Part shown: in pieces, positions 5,687 to 14,078 of the stretch | Layout of the letters: each line of letters starts with the position of its first letter | Position numbering within the stretch: position 1 is the stretch's first letter | NCBI GenBank assembly: GCA_049515555.1 | Contig: JBEKTY010000152.1 | Location: forward strand, 1 to 19,789 | Length of the DNA: 19,789 bases | Direction of reading: 5' to 3' | DNA from: JBEKTY01 sp049515555 | Lineage (GTDB): Bacteria > Planctomycetota > Planctomycetia > Pirellulales > Thermoguttaceae | Notes under the pieces: generated by a model | The model's database searches: none | Seen by the model: only the letters and a program-made list of their open reading frames with translations | Told to the model about the DNA's origin: nothing | Made by a program: the position numbers and the translations under genes

Positions 5687-8600
5687 CTTTGCCGCCGACA
5701 GCCGCCCCAGCGTGGCCATCGCCGCCGCGTGCTGGTCCTCGAGGTCCTTCAGGGCCTCGCGCTCGCCCTGGACCACCGCCGCCGGGGCCCGGGCCAGGAA
5801 GCTCTGGTTCTCCAGTTTCTTCCGCTTGGCGGCCAGGAGGCCGTCGAGGCGGGTCAACTCCTGCCGCTGCCGCTCCATTTCCGCCGGCACGTCGATCAGG
5901 TCGGCCAGGTCGACGAAGATTTCCATGCCGGCCGCGGTGCCGCCAGCCGCCAGGGCGGGGATCTGCACGTCTGGCCCCCAACCGCTGGGCCGGGCCGCGG
6001 CCATCCCCAGAAAATACGGCTCCATGGGCCGCAGCAGATCGGCCGTCGCGGCGTCGCAGCGGACGGCGAACTCCAGCGGCTTCCGCGGCGGGATGTTCTG
6101 CCGGCTGCGAATGTCGCGGACTACCCGCAGCACGTCCTGGAAGCGGGCGAAGCGGGCCTCGATCTCGGCGTCCCGCCGCCCAGCGTCGCACTGCGGCCAC
6201 GCAGCAATGATGATGCTCTGGGGCGCCCGTTGCGGCACGTCCAGCCCGCGCTCGGGCGCCGCCTGGGCCAAACGCTGCCACACCTCCTCAGTCACGAACG
6301 GAATCATCGGATGCAACAACCGCAGCAGCGTATCCAGAGTATGCGCCAGGACCCGCTGGGCCGCGGGCCGGGCCGCCCCGTCGGCCAACCGCGACTTGAC
6401 CATCTCAACGTAGAAACTGCAGAACTCGTCCCAGGCGAAACCGTACAGCGCGCGGGCCGCGTCGGCGAAACGGTACTCGGCCAGTGCCCGCGTGGCCTCC
6501 TCAGTCACGCCCGCCAGCCGGCTCAGGATCCAGCGGTCTTCGACCAGCAATTCGTCGTCGGCCACCGTGCCAGCCGCATAGCCTTCCAGGTTCATAAGGG
6601 CGAACCGCGAGGCGTTCCACAGCTTGTTGCAGAAGTTCCGCGCCAGCTCGAACCGGTCGCTGACCACCGCCCCGCGGGGCAACGCCTTGTCGGCCGGCTT
6701 CTCCGCCCATTGCGTCGAAAACTCGCCTTTGCAATGTTTGCAACGCAGCCGCGGCCGCACGCGGTTCTCCTTCGTCTGCTCGATGAGCGCCTGGCAATGC
6801 GGGCACTCGAACTCGACCGGCATGCGAATGTCTTGCGTCTCGGTGGTCAGGTAGGCCAGGCCGAACCGCAGCGAATCGGCGCCGAACTTCTCGATCACGT
6901 CCAGCGGGTCCACCCCGTTGCCCTTCGACTTCGACATCCCCTCGCCGTAGGAGTCGAGGATCTTGGGGTGGATGAACACCTCGCGGAACGGCACCTGGCC
7001 CACGTTGTACAACCCCGTAAGCACCATCCGCGCTACCCACAGCGTGATGATGTCGCGGCTGGTAATCAGCACGCTGGTGGGGTAATAGAATTTCAACTCG
7101 GGCGTTTGGTCGGGCCAGCCGAGGGTCGAATGCGGCCACAAGGCCGAGCTGAACCAGGTGTCCAGAACGTCTCCGTCTCGCTTGTAACCGGCGGCCTCAA
7201 GTTCTTTCTCCTTAGCCTCATTATCCGGGGCGACGCACGCGAACACCTCAATCCCGCCAAGTCCCTCTTTCACCCGCCATTGGAACGAGGCCAAATCACC
7301 AGGCCGCTCAAACCCTATGGGAATGCTGTCCTTGTGGAACTTCTCAACGATCCGCCGCGCGCCTTCGACATCCGCGGGCGGCATCAGCTCTTGCAGTTCT
7401 TGCGAGACGTGAATTCTCTTGCCCCGGAGGTCGAATACTGGAACAGACCGATCCACCTTGGCAGCGGTGTCAATTTCCGACTGACGCCTCGCTTGATAAT
7501 CGAGTTCCTCCTGTACCAGATTTCGCGCCACCATGAGCAACTCTTGAAGTCCCGGGTCGAGGCATTCAAATGGGGTGACGCGGTGCCATACGGGAATCTG
7601 GTGGCCCCACCAGAGCTGCCGGCTGATGGGCCAATCGCGCTTCTCGCTCAGCCAATCCAGATAGCTCTTGGCGTAGCGCTCGGGCACGATCCGCACCCGG
7701 CCGGAGGTTACGGCATCCATGGCCGTCTGCGCCAGGCGATCCATGCGCACGAACCACTGATCGGTCAGCAGCGGCTCGATGGGCGTCTTCGAGCGGTCGC
7801 TGTGGGCCAGCTCGATCTGGCGGTCCTCGACCTTTACCAGCAGTCCCTGCGCCTCCAGATCGGCCGCCACGTTGCGGCGGCCCTCGGCGATGGTCTGGCC
7901 GGCGTACGGCCCGGCATTCTCATTCAGCGTGCCGTCGAGATTCAAAATGTTGACCATCGGCAACCCATGCCGCAGGCCTACTTCATAGTCGTTGGGGTCG
8001 TGGGCCGGCGTGATCTTGACGCAGCCGGTGCCCAGCTCGGGCTTGGCCCACGGGTCGGCCAAGAGCGGAATCTCGCGACTGACCAGCGGCAGCAGCACCT
8101 TGCGGCCGTCCAGGGCCATGTCACGCAGCCGCACCAACTCGCCAAGCATCGTCCGGCGGCGCTGGCCGACGTCGGCCAACTGGGCCTCCAGCTCCGGCTT
8201 TTCCTTGGCCGGCGCGGCGGCCAGGCGGGCTTGCAACTCCGCCTCGGCCCGCTCCAGCGCGACGGCCGGATCGGGGTGCACCGCCACGGCCGTGTCGCCG
8301 AGCATGGTCTCCGGCCGGGTGGTGGCGATCGTCACCTGCCGCGGCTCGCCCGGCCGCGGGTCGATCACCGGGTACTGGAAGTACCAGAAATTGCCGGCCA
8401 CCGTCTCGTGGAACACTTCGTCGTCGCTGACGGCCGTCTGCAGCATGGTGTCCCAGTTCACCAGCCGCTTGCCGCGGTAGATCAGGCCCTCGCGGAACAT
8501 CTTGAAGAACGTGTGCCGCACCGCGCGGGCACACAGCGGGTCGAGCGTGAACCGCGTCCGCTGCCAGTCGCAGCTACAGCCCATCTCCTTGAGCTGGCCG

Positions 8601-8998
8601 AGGATGCGGGCCTCGTAATCCTGCTTCCACTGCCAGATGCGGGCCACGAGTCCCGCGCGGCCCAGCTCGTGCCGGCTGAGCTTTTCTTCCGCCAACAGCC
8701 GCCGCTCGACCACGGCCTGCGTGGCGATGCCGGCATGGTCGGTGCCGGGCAGCCACAAGGTCTCGAACCCCTGCATCCGCTTCTGCCGGATGAGGATGTC
8801 CTGAAGCGTGTTGTTCAGGGCATGGCCCAGGTGCAGGGCCCCGGTGACGTTCGGCGGCGGGATGACAATGCAATAGGGCTCTTTGCCGGCGCGGGGCTGG
8901 CTGTGAAAATAGCCCCCCGCCTCCCAGAACCGGTACCATCGCTGTTGGGCCGCCCCGGGGTCGTATTGTTTCGGCAGATCGGAAAATGGTGTGGACAT
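5684..8998 (-). CDS. valS: Valyl-tRNA synthetase
   Basis: The 1104-residue class Ia enzyme charges tRNA-Val and edits mischarged threonine in its CP1 domain. The HIGH motif is HLGH at 56-59 in PPPNVTGALHLGHAL, and the KMSKS motif is MSKSK at 688-692. WFVRMD and DVLDTWFSSALWPHSTLGWP are typical of ValRS, and the C-terminus ends in the usual tRNA-binding coiled coil (about 1025-1104). It is longer than E. coli ValRS (951). Visible extra parts are a helical insert in the editing region (ERAEAELQARLAAAPAKEKP), a long segment between GHQIPVWHR and DVLDTWFSS, and a four-cysteine zinc ribbon after the KMSKS loop (C732, C735, C753, C756). The ATG lies four bases after the DUF559 stop. Its purine-rich ribosome binding site (GAGGGGG, 9-base spacing) is part of a REP-like repeat. 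Confidence 0.97.
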   Translation of the reverse strand: MSTPFSDLPKQYDPGAAQQRWYRFWEAGGYFHSQPRAGKEPYCIVIPPPNVTGALHLGHALNNTLQDILIRQKRMQGFETLWLPGTDHAGIATQAVVERRLLAEEKLSRHELGRAGLVARIWQWKQDYEARILGQLKEMGCSCDWQRTRFTLDPLCARAVRHTFFKMFREGLIYRGKRLVNWDTMLQTAVSDDEVFHETVAGNFWYFQYPVIDPRPGEPRQVTIATTRPETMLGDTAVAVHPDPAVALERAEAELQARLAAAPAKEKPELEAQLADVGQRRRTMLGELVRLRDMALDGRKVLLPLVSREIPLLADPWAKPELGTGCVKITPAHDPNDYEVGLRHGLPMVNILNLDGTLNENAGPYAGQTIAEGRRNVAADLEAQGLLVKVEDRQIELAHSDRSKTPIEPLLTDQWFVRMDRLAQTAMDAVTSGRVRIVPERYAKSYLDWLSEKRDWPISRQLWWGHQIPVWHRVTPFECLDPGLQELLMVARNLVQEELDYQARRQSEIDTAAKVDRSVPVFDLRGKRIHVSQELQELMPPADVEGARRIVEKFHKDSIPIGFERPGDLASFQWRVKEGLGGIEVFACVAPDNEAKEKELEAAGYKRDGDVLDTWFSSALWPHSTLGWPDQTPELKFYYPTSVLITSRDIITLWVARMVLTGLYNVGQVPFREVFIHPKILDSYGEGMSKSKGNGVDPLDVIEKFGADSLRFGLAYLTTETQDIRMPVEFECPHCQALIEQTKENRVRPRLRCKHCKGEFSTQWAEKPADKALPRGAVVSDRFELARNFCNKLWNASRFALMNLEGYAAGTVADDELLVEDRWILSRLAGVTEEATRALAEYRFADAARALYGFAWDEFCSFYVEMVKSRLADGAARPAAQRVLAHTLDTLLRLLHPMIPFVTEEVWQRLAQAAPERGLDVPQRAPQSIIIAAWPQCDAGRRDAEIEARFARFQDVLRVVRDIRSRQNIPPRKPLEFAVRCDAATADLLRPMEPYFLGMAAARPSGWGPDVQIPALAAGGTAAGMEIFVDLADLIDVPAEMERQRQELTRLDGLLAAKRKKLENQSFLARAPAAVVQGEREALKDLEDQHAAAMATLGRLSAAK

Positions 8999-9002
8999 CG
9001 TG

Positions 9003-9044
9003 TTAATCCCCCTCTCCCTCCGGGAGAGGGCCGGGGTGAGGGAG
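9003..9044 (-). repeat. REP-like palindrome, copy L (inverted)
   Basis: CCCTCTCCC (9010-9018), TCC, GGGAGAGGG (9022-9030) form a perfect 9-bp hairpin with the asymmetric tail CCGGGGTGAGGG pointing toward the DUF559 gene. It encodes the DUF559 C-terminus and stop, and supplies the valS ribosome binding site. Confidence 0.9.
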
Positions 9045-9422
9045 AAGTGTTAATCGGTCAAGCCTTACTCCTGCCTCAATCGCGATCCCGCGCGCCACTG
9101 CTTCGGGGTCACTCATCACGTCTTGGTTTGTTACGCGAAACACGCGCAGTCCTTGCTCCTGAAGGTATTCTGTCCGAAGGCGATCTTGCCCTGCTCGCTC
9201 TTCGTGACTCGCGCCGTCCACCTCGACGGCGAGGCCGACCTCGCGGCAGTAGAAATCCACCGTGTACGGTCCGACAGGATGCTGCCTGCGGAACTTCAAG
9301 CCACCGAGCCGCCCAGCACGGAGCATGCCCCAAACGATCTTCTCCGGCGAGGTGCCTTCGGCCCGCAGTTGGCGGGCTTTGGCGGTGGTCACGGGCGCTG
9401 GCGGATGGCGCTTGGCGTTCAC
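9003..9422 (-). CDS. DUF559 (Vsr-like) endonuclease-domain protein
   Basis: The 139-residue product has the DUF559 core: KIVWGMLRAGRLGGLKFRRQ, then PYTVDFYCREVGLAVEVDG with the Asp and Glu-x-Asp expected in a Vsr/PD-(D/E)xK-like active site, then D..R....EQGLRVFRVTNQDV. Biochemical functions are mostly unknown; relation to the very-short-patch repair endonuclease fold is family knowledge. The GTG at 9422 is preceded by GAGGGG six bases upstream, a site formed by the tail of repeat R1. A GTG at 9482 would translate two repeat copies and is less likely. The last 13 or so residues (LLPHPGPLPEGEGD) are encoded by repeat L. It lies between cimA and valS on the same strand, as an insert bracketed by inverted palindromes. 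Confidence 0.82.
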   Translation of the reverse strand: MNAKRHPPAPVTTAKARQLRAEGTSPEKIVWGMLRAGRLGGLKFRRQHPVGPYTVDFYCREVGLAVEVDGASHEERAGQDRLRTEYLQEQGLRVFRVTNQDVMSDPEAVARGIAIEAGVRLDRLTLLPHPGPLPEGEGD

Positions 9423-9428
9423 CGGGTT

Positions 9429-9470
9429 CCCCTCACCCCAGCCCTCTCCCAAAGGGAGAGGGGGACTTGA
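9429..9470 (+). repeat. REP-like palindrome, copy R1
   Basis: The hairpin arms are 9442-9450 and 9454-9462 with an AAA loop, and the tail CCCTCACCCCAG points toward the DUF559 gene. Its orientation is opposite to copy L. The tail complement GTGAGGGG serves as the DUF559 ribosome binding site. Confidence 0.9.
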
Positions 9471-9474
9471 ATTT

Positions 9475-9516
9475 CCCCTCACCCCGGCCCTCTCCCGGAG
9501 GGAGAGGGGGACTTGG
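9475..9516 (+). repeat. REP-like palindrome, copy R2
   Basis: A direct tandem copy of R1 with a 46-bp offset; hairpin arms are 9488-9496 and 9500-9508 with a GGA loop. It encodes the last residues and the stop codon of cimA. Confidence 0.9.
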
Positions 9517-11077
9517 ACTGTTCATCCTTGCGCAGCTTGTACTCGAAGCTGTCGACCAGGGCGATCCAACTGGCCTCGATGATGTTCTCGCTGACGCCCA
9601 CGGTGCCCCACACGTCGTCCTCGTCCTGGCTTTCGATGACTACGCGGACGCCGGCGGCCGTGGCGGCCTCGGAATTGATCACCCGCACCTTGTAATCCAC
9701 CAGGTGCAGCTTCCGCAAGGCGGGAAAGCTGCCCTCCAGGGCCTTGCGCATTGCGGCGTCCAGGGCATTGACCGGTCCGTCGCCCTCGGCCACTTCGTGC
9801 CGCACCACGTCGCCGATGCGGATCTTCACCGTGGCCTCGGTGCGGATCTCGCCTTCGGCGTTGGTCTCGACGCTGACGTGATAGCTCAGCCGCTCGAAGT
9901 GCGGGCGGAAGGTGTCCAGCGAGCGCCGCACCAGCAGGTCGAACGACCCGTCGGCCGCCTCGAACTGGTAGCCGGCGCTCTCCAGGGAAACTACCCGGGC
10001 CAGGATCTTGTCCATCAGCTTCGAATCGCTGGGAATGCCGTGCCGCCCGGTGAGGGCCACGAGGTTCGCACGGCCCGACAACTCGCTTACCAGCACCCGC
10101 CGCTCGTTGCCGACCCGCTCGGGCTCGATGTGCTCGTAGCTGGCGGTGACGCGGCTGACGCCGCTGACGTGCATGCCGCCTTTATGGGCAAACGCGCTCT
10201 TTCCCACGAACGGCTGGTTGGTGCGAAAATTCATGTTCAACGTCTCGTAGACGAACCGCGACAGCTCCGTCAAGTGCTCCAGCCCGGCCGGCGTGAGCAC
10301 GTCGTAACCCTGCTTCTTGAGGGCCAGATTGGCGGCCACCGAAATCAGGTCCGCGTTGCCGCACCGCTCGCCGAAGCCGTTGATCGTTCCGTGGACGTGG
10401 ACCGCGCCGGCGTCTACCGCAGCCAGCGAGTTGGCAACCGCCAGGTCGCAATCGTTGTGACAATGGACGCCCACCGGCACCGGCATGGCCTCGACCACCG
10501 CGCGGGTGATGCGGGCGATCTCCTCGGGCAGGCTGCCGCCGTTGGTGTCGCAGAGCACGACCAGTCGTGCGCCGGCCTCGACCGCCGCCCGCAGGGCCCG
10601 CAGGGCGTACTCGGCATCCAGTTTCCAGCCGTCGAAGAAGTGCTCGGCGTCGAAGAGCACTTCCCGCCCCGCCTCGGCCAGCCGGGCCACGCTCTCGCCG
10701 ATCATGGCCAGGTTCTCGGCCGCCGTCGTACGCAGCACCTCGCGGACCTGAAAGAGCGAGCTCTTGCCCACCAGCGCGATCGTCGCCGCGCCGCAGTCCA
10801 ACAAGGCCCGCAACCCTTCGTCCTCGGCCGCCGGCAGGCCTTTGCGCCTGGTCATCCCGAAGGCGGTTACCTTGACGTGCTTCAGCCCCAGGCCGCCCAC
10901 CCGCTGAAAATACTGGGCGTCCTTCTCATTCGACGCCGGGTAGCCCCCTTCCACATAGTCGAAGCCCAGTCCGTCCAGCCGCTCGGTCAGGCTCAGCTTG
11001 TCCTGGAGCGAGAAACTGATCCCTTCGGCCTGGGCGCCGTCACGCAAGGTCGTGTCGTAAAGCTCGATGCGACGCAT
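9479..11077 (-). CDS. cimA: (R)-citramalate synthase
   Basis: The 532-residue enzyme condenses acetyl-CoA with pyruvate to citramalate, the entry to threonine-independent isoleucine synthesis. The TIM-barrel domain starts MRRIELYDTTLRDGAQ and includes VGVHCHNDCDLAVANS (metal-binding HxH) and GTINGFGERCGNADL. The C-terminal regulatory domain (LeuA dimer type, about 370-515) ends near VDSFEYKL. These features and the length match CimA of the long type better than 2-isopropylmalate synthase; the exact substrate is inferred from family. The ATG at 11077 is used because homology begins there. No Shine-Dalgarno precedes it, and an in-frame TTG at 11113 is the alternative. The final residues (SKSPSPSGRGPG) are read from a REP-like palindrome and are not part of the conserved enzyme. 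Confidence 0.93.
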   Translation of the reverse strand: MRRIELYDTTLRDGAQAEGISFSLQDKLSLTERLDGLGFDYVEGGYPASNEKDAQYFQRVGGLGLKHVKVTAFGMTRRKGLPAAEDEGLRALLDCGAATIALVGKSSLFQVREVLRTTAAENLAMIGESVARLAEAGREVLFDAEHFFDGWKLDAEYALRALRAAVEAGARLVVLCDTNGGSLPEEIARITRAVVEAMPVPVGVHCHNDCDLAVANSLAAVDAGAVHVHGTINGFGERCGNADLISVAANLALKKQGYDVLTPAGLEHLTELSRFVYETLNMNFRTNQPFVGKSAFAHKGGMHVSGVSRVTASYEHIEPERVGNERRVLVSELSGRANLVALTGRHGIPSDSKLMDKILARVVSLESAGYQFEAADGSFDLLVRRSLDTFRPHFERLSYHVSVETNAEGEIRTEATVKIRIGDVVRHEVAEGDGPVNALDAAMRKALEGSFPALRKLHLVDYKVRVINSEAATAAGVRVVIESQDEDDVWGTVGVSENIIEASWIALVDSFEYKLRKDEQSKSPSPSGRGPG

Positions 11078-11124
11078 GGGGAGAGGGAGCGATTGGGGAG
11101 TCGGAGTCCACAAGGATCATAAGG

Positions 11125-11130
11125 ATTATA
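11125..11130 (-). promoter_or_regulatory. Possible -10 element of cimA
   Basis: TATAAT on the minus strand lies about 48 bases upstream of the cimA ATG. The -35 position holds only weak matches (ATGGTT with a 16-base spacer). The call rests on the perfect -10 and its sensible distance. Confidence 0.4.
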
Positions 11131-11198
11131 CTGCATGCCCCGTTCCAACCATAGGGGCCGACGAGACTTAAGGCGCGCAAAAACTGGAAAGAAATGCG

Positions 11199-11251
11199 GC
11201 CGGCACACGCCGTGTGCCGTAATGTGCAGGCGGCACGCGGCGTGTGCCGGC
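11199..11251. repeat. Pair of nested palindromes after ftsK
   Basis: CGGCACAC/GTGTGCCG (11201-11208 and 11212-11219) and CGGCACGC/GTGTGCCG (11231-11238 and 11242-11249) each form an 8-bp hairpin with a 3-base loop. The two are also nearly complementary to each other (20 of 21), so they can form one larger hairpin. They lie 40-90 bases beyond the ftsK stop and may mark the transcript end, but no T-run follows. Confidence 0.8.
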
Positions 11252-11288
11252 TGCATTGGAACTGACCAACTTATTCGTGAGCGCGCAC

Positions 11289-14078
11289 TTACGCGCAGCC
11301 TCGCCGCTTGGCCGCCGCGTCGGCTGTTTTCTGTTTCGCTTCGCCCGATTCGTCCTCGAGCCGGCCGTCGTCGTCCTCGGCTGCCTCTGCGTCTTCTGCT
11401 TCCTCGTCGTCCCAATCTTCTTCCGCGTCCGGGTCGTCCTCGTCTTCGTCCCCTTCTTCTTCGTTTTCGTCTTCGTCCTCGTCTTCCTCATCGTCCGGAT
11501 CATCCTCGAAGTCGTCCTCGTCCGGATCGTCGTCGAAGTCCTGTTCGTCGGCCTGCTCCTCCTCCTGTTCCTCGAAATACTCAGCGAACGGTTCTTCCTC
11601 TTCGATCTCTTCTTCCGCTTCTTGTGCGGTTTTGTCGGGGTCGGCGGCACTTTCGTCGCCTTGGCCGGCGGCCGGCCGTGCCAGCAGAATCTTGTTGTTG
11701 CGGCGGGGCGCGGCGGCGGCCTCGGGCGAGCCGCCTGCCGATTTCGCACCGCTCATCTCCTCCCACTGCTGGAGCGTGATCAGCACGTCGCGGGCTTGCG
11801 AGCCGTTGTACTGCCCGACCATCCCGTCCTCGGCCATGAAGTCGATCAAGCGGGCGGCCCGGCCGTAACCGATCCCCAGCGTCCGTTGCAGGAGCGATAC
11901 GCTGCCGCGGCCCTCGCGGACCACCACGTCGATAGCGGCCTCGTACAGCTCGTCGCGGTCGCTCAGCCGCGTGTTGCCATCGGCGGCCGAGGCCTTGAGT
12001 TGCACCAGCTCCTTCACGAACTGCGGCTCGCTGGTGGCCACGGCGGCGATCACCCGGTTGATCTCGTCGTCGCTGAGGTACGTCCCCTGGCCGCGCAGGA
12101 GCGTGCTCGTGCCCGGCCAAAGGAACAGCATGTCGCCGTTGCCCAGCAGCCGGTCCGCCCCCATCTCGTCGAGCACGACCCGGCTGTCGGTGCGGCTGGC
12201 CACCTGGAAGCAGATCCGCGCGGGCAGGTTCGACTTGATCAGGCCGGTGATCACGTCCACGGTCGGCTTCTGCGTGGCCAGCACCAGGTGGATGCCTACA
12301 GCGCGGCTCTTCTGGGCCAGCCGGATCACGTACTGCTCGACCTCCTTGGCGGCGGTCATCATCAGGTCGGCCAGCTCGTCGGCCACGATGACGATGTACG
12401 GCATGTGGGTGGGGATCTGGGAACGCTCCTCCTCGTTCTCCGGCCGGATTCGCGCGATCAACTCCTCGCTGCCCAACTGGTTGTAGACGCTGACGTGCCG
12501 CACCCCGGCCCGCGTCAACAGGTGGTACCGCTCTTCCATCTTCTCCACCGCCCAGCCCAGGATGGCCTCGGCCTTCTTCATGTCGGTCACCACGGGGTGC
12601 ATCAGGTGCGGCAGGCTTTGGTACGGGCTCAATTCCACCATCTTCGGGTCGATCAGCAGCAGGCGGACCTCGTCCGGCCGGCGGGTCATGACGATCGACG
12701 TGATGATCGAGTTCAGGCACACGCTCTTGCCCGTGCCCGTCCGCCCGGCGATCAACAAATGCGGCAGCGACGACAGATCGACGACCATCGGGTGGCCCGA
12801 CACGTCCTTGCCCAGGAATACGGGGATCCGCATCTTCTGGGCCTTGCCGTTGGTCTCTTCGATCACCTCGCGGAGGCGGACGAGTTGCCGCTCGGCGTTG
12901 GGCACCTCGATGCCCACCGTGTTCTTGCCCGGAATCGGGGCCACGATCCGCACGCTGGGCACCCGCAGGGCAATCGCCAGGTCGTCGGCCAGGCCGGTAA
13001 TCCGGCTCAGGCGCAGGCCCGCCTCCAACTCGACCTCGAACTGGGCGATCACCGGGCCGGTCTGAATCTCGACCACCCGGATGCGGAACCCGAAGTCCAG
13101 GAAAGTCTTCTCCAGGATCTTCGCCTTGCGGCGCACGTCCTGTTCCTGCTCCTCGAACGAGAACGTCTCGCTGGGCAGCAGCAGATCGATCGAAGGCAAC
13201 TCGTAATCGGCCGCGGCGCCGGAAGGCAGATCGAGGCCGTCGAGCACCTGCCGCTCGGCCGGGCGGCCGGGTTTTCGGATCCGCAGCGGTGCAGGGGGAG
13301 AGCCGCCGTGGGGCAGCCCGCTGCCGCCCCCCGCCGCTTCCAGTCCGCCGGCCGAACCATCCTCCTCGGCCACGACGATCCCGTCGTCTTCCGGCAAGTC
13401 CTTGTCGGCCGGCCGGCCCTTCACCCGCACGCAGAGCGTGCGGTTCTCTTCCGGGTCGAGGCTGTCCAGGTCCGACCGCCGCGAGCCCAGCCGCTGGGCG
13501 TAGGCGGCGCCGACGTGCAACATGCCCCGGCCCAGTCCCCGCGTCGGCCTGCCGATGAGCCAGGCCAGTAACCGCACCAGCACGTAATCGGTGCACAGCA
13601 GCAGCCCGCCCAGGATCACGCTGATCGTGAGGATGTAGGCCCCCACGCTGGCGAAGTTTGTTTCCAGCAATCCGCGGCCCGCCGCGCCCACGTACCCACC
13701 CCCGCCGATCACCGGCCCCGGCGACAGTTGCGGCGCCGCCAGGGCCGCCAGGGTCGTCAGGCCGGCCAGCGACAGTAGCCAGCCCAGCAACCGGACGAAC
13801 GGCCCCCCGATGGGCCGCCGGGCCAGCAGCACCGCGTCCAGGGCCCCTAGCGAAAGCACGAGGTAGTAGGCCCCCACTCCCAAGCCGCTCAAGAGCAGAC
13901 GGGCGGCCAGCGCCCCCGACCGCCCGCATACGTTGAGCACCTGCGCCCGCTCGGGAAATACCAGCTTGCTCGGCGGATCGGCCGGGTCGTAGCTCACCAG
14001 CGCCGCCGCCAGGAACACCACTAGCGCCAACAGGCCTAGGGCCAGCAGATCGGTCTTCAGATCGCGATGTTCGAGCAT
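11289..14078 (-). CDS. ftsK: FtsK/SpoIIIE-type DNA translocase with long acidic C-terminal tail
   Basis: The 929-residue membrane-anchored motor pumps chromosomal DNA at the division septum. Four hydrophobic segments lie at about 11-30, 55-85, 95-115 and 143-175, followed by a Pro/Gly-rich linker. The motor domain has Walker A GRTGTGKS (445-452, K451) and Walker B YIVIVADELADLMM. A winged-helix gamma domain (about 704-768, ELYEAAIDVVVREGRGSVSL and GYGRAARLID), which in other bacteria recognises polar KOPS/SRS sequences, comes next. In E. coli and B. subtilis the gamma domain is at or near the end. Here about 155 more residues follow, and about 100 of these (about 812-915) are almost wholly Asp and Glu. 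The tail is in frame and uncut, ending in a short basic KRRGCA. No clear promoter was found; the next gene downstream is cimA. Confidence 0.95.
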   Translation of the reverse strand: MLEHRDLKTDLLALGLLALVVFLAAALVSYDPADPPSKLVFPERAQVLNVCGRSGALAARLLLSGLGVGAYYLVLSLGALDAVLLARRPIGGPFVRLLGWLLSLAGLTTLAALAAPQLSPGPVIGGGGYVGAAGRGLLETNFASVGAYILTISVILGGLLLCTDYVLVRLLAWLIGRPTRGLGRGMLHVGAAYAQRLGSRRSDLDSLDPEENRTLCVRVKGRPADKDLPEDDGIVVAEEDGSAGGLEAAGGGSGLPHGGSPPAPLRIRKPGRPAERQVLDGLDLPSGAAADYELPSIDLLLPSETFSFEEQEQDVRRKAKILEKTFLDFGFRIRVVEIQTGPVIAQFEVELEAGLRLSRITGLADDLAIALRVPSVRIVAPIPGKNTVGIEVPNAERQLVRLREVIEETNGKAQKMRIPVFLGKDVSGHPMVVDLSSLPHLLIAGRTGTGKSVCLNSIITSIVMTRRPDEVRLLLIDPKMVELSPYQSLPHLMHPVVTDMKKAEAILGWAVEKMEERYHLLTRAGVRHVSVYNQLGSEELIARIRPENEEERSQIPTHMPYIVIVADELADLMMTAAKEVEQYVIRLAQKSRAVGIHLVLATQKPTVDVITGLIKSNLPARICFQVASRTDSRVVLDEMGADRLLGNGDMLFLWPGTSTLLRGQGTYLSDDEINRVIAAVATSEPQFVKELVQLKASAADGNTRLSDRDELYEAAIDVVVREGRGSVSLLQRTLGIGYGRAARLIDFMAEDGMVGQYNGSQARDVLITLQQWEEMSGAKSAGGSPEAAAAPRRNNKILLARPAAGQGDESAADPDKTAQEAEEEIEEEEPFAEYFEEQEEEQADEQDFDDDPDEDDFEDDPDDEEDEDEDENEEEGDEDEDDPDAEEDWDDEEAEDAEAAEDDDGRLEDESGEAKQKTADAAAKRRGCA

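Noticed and set aside
5657..11122. A plus-strand open frame of over 1800 codons opposite valS, DUF559 and cimA
   Set aside because: It runs antisense to three genes with clear catalytic motifs, and is His/Arg/Gly-rich low-complexity sequence, as expected for the complementary frame of high-GC genes.
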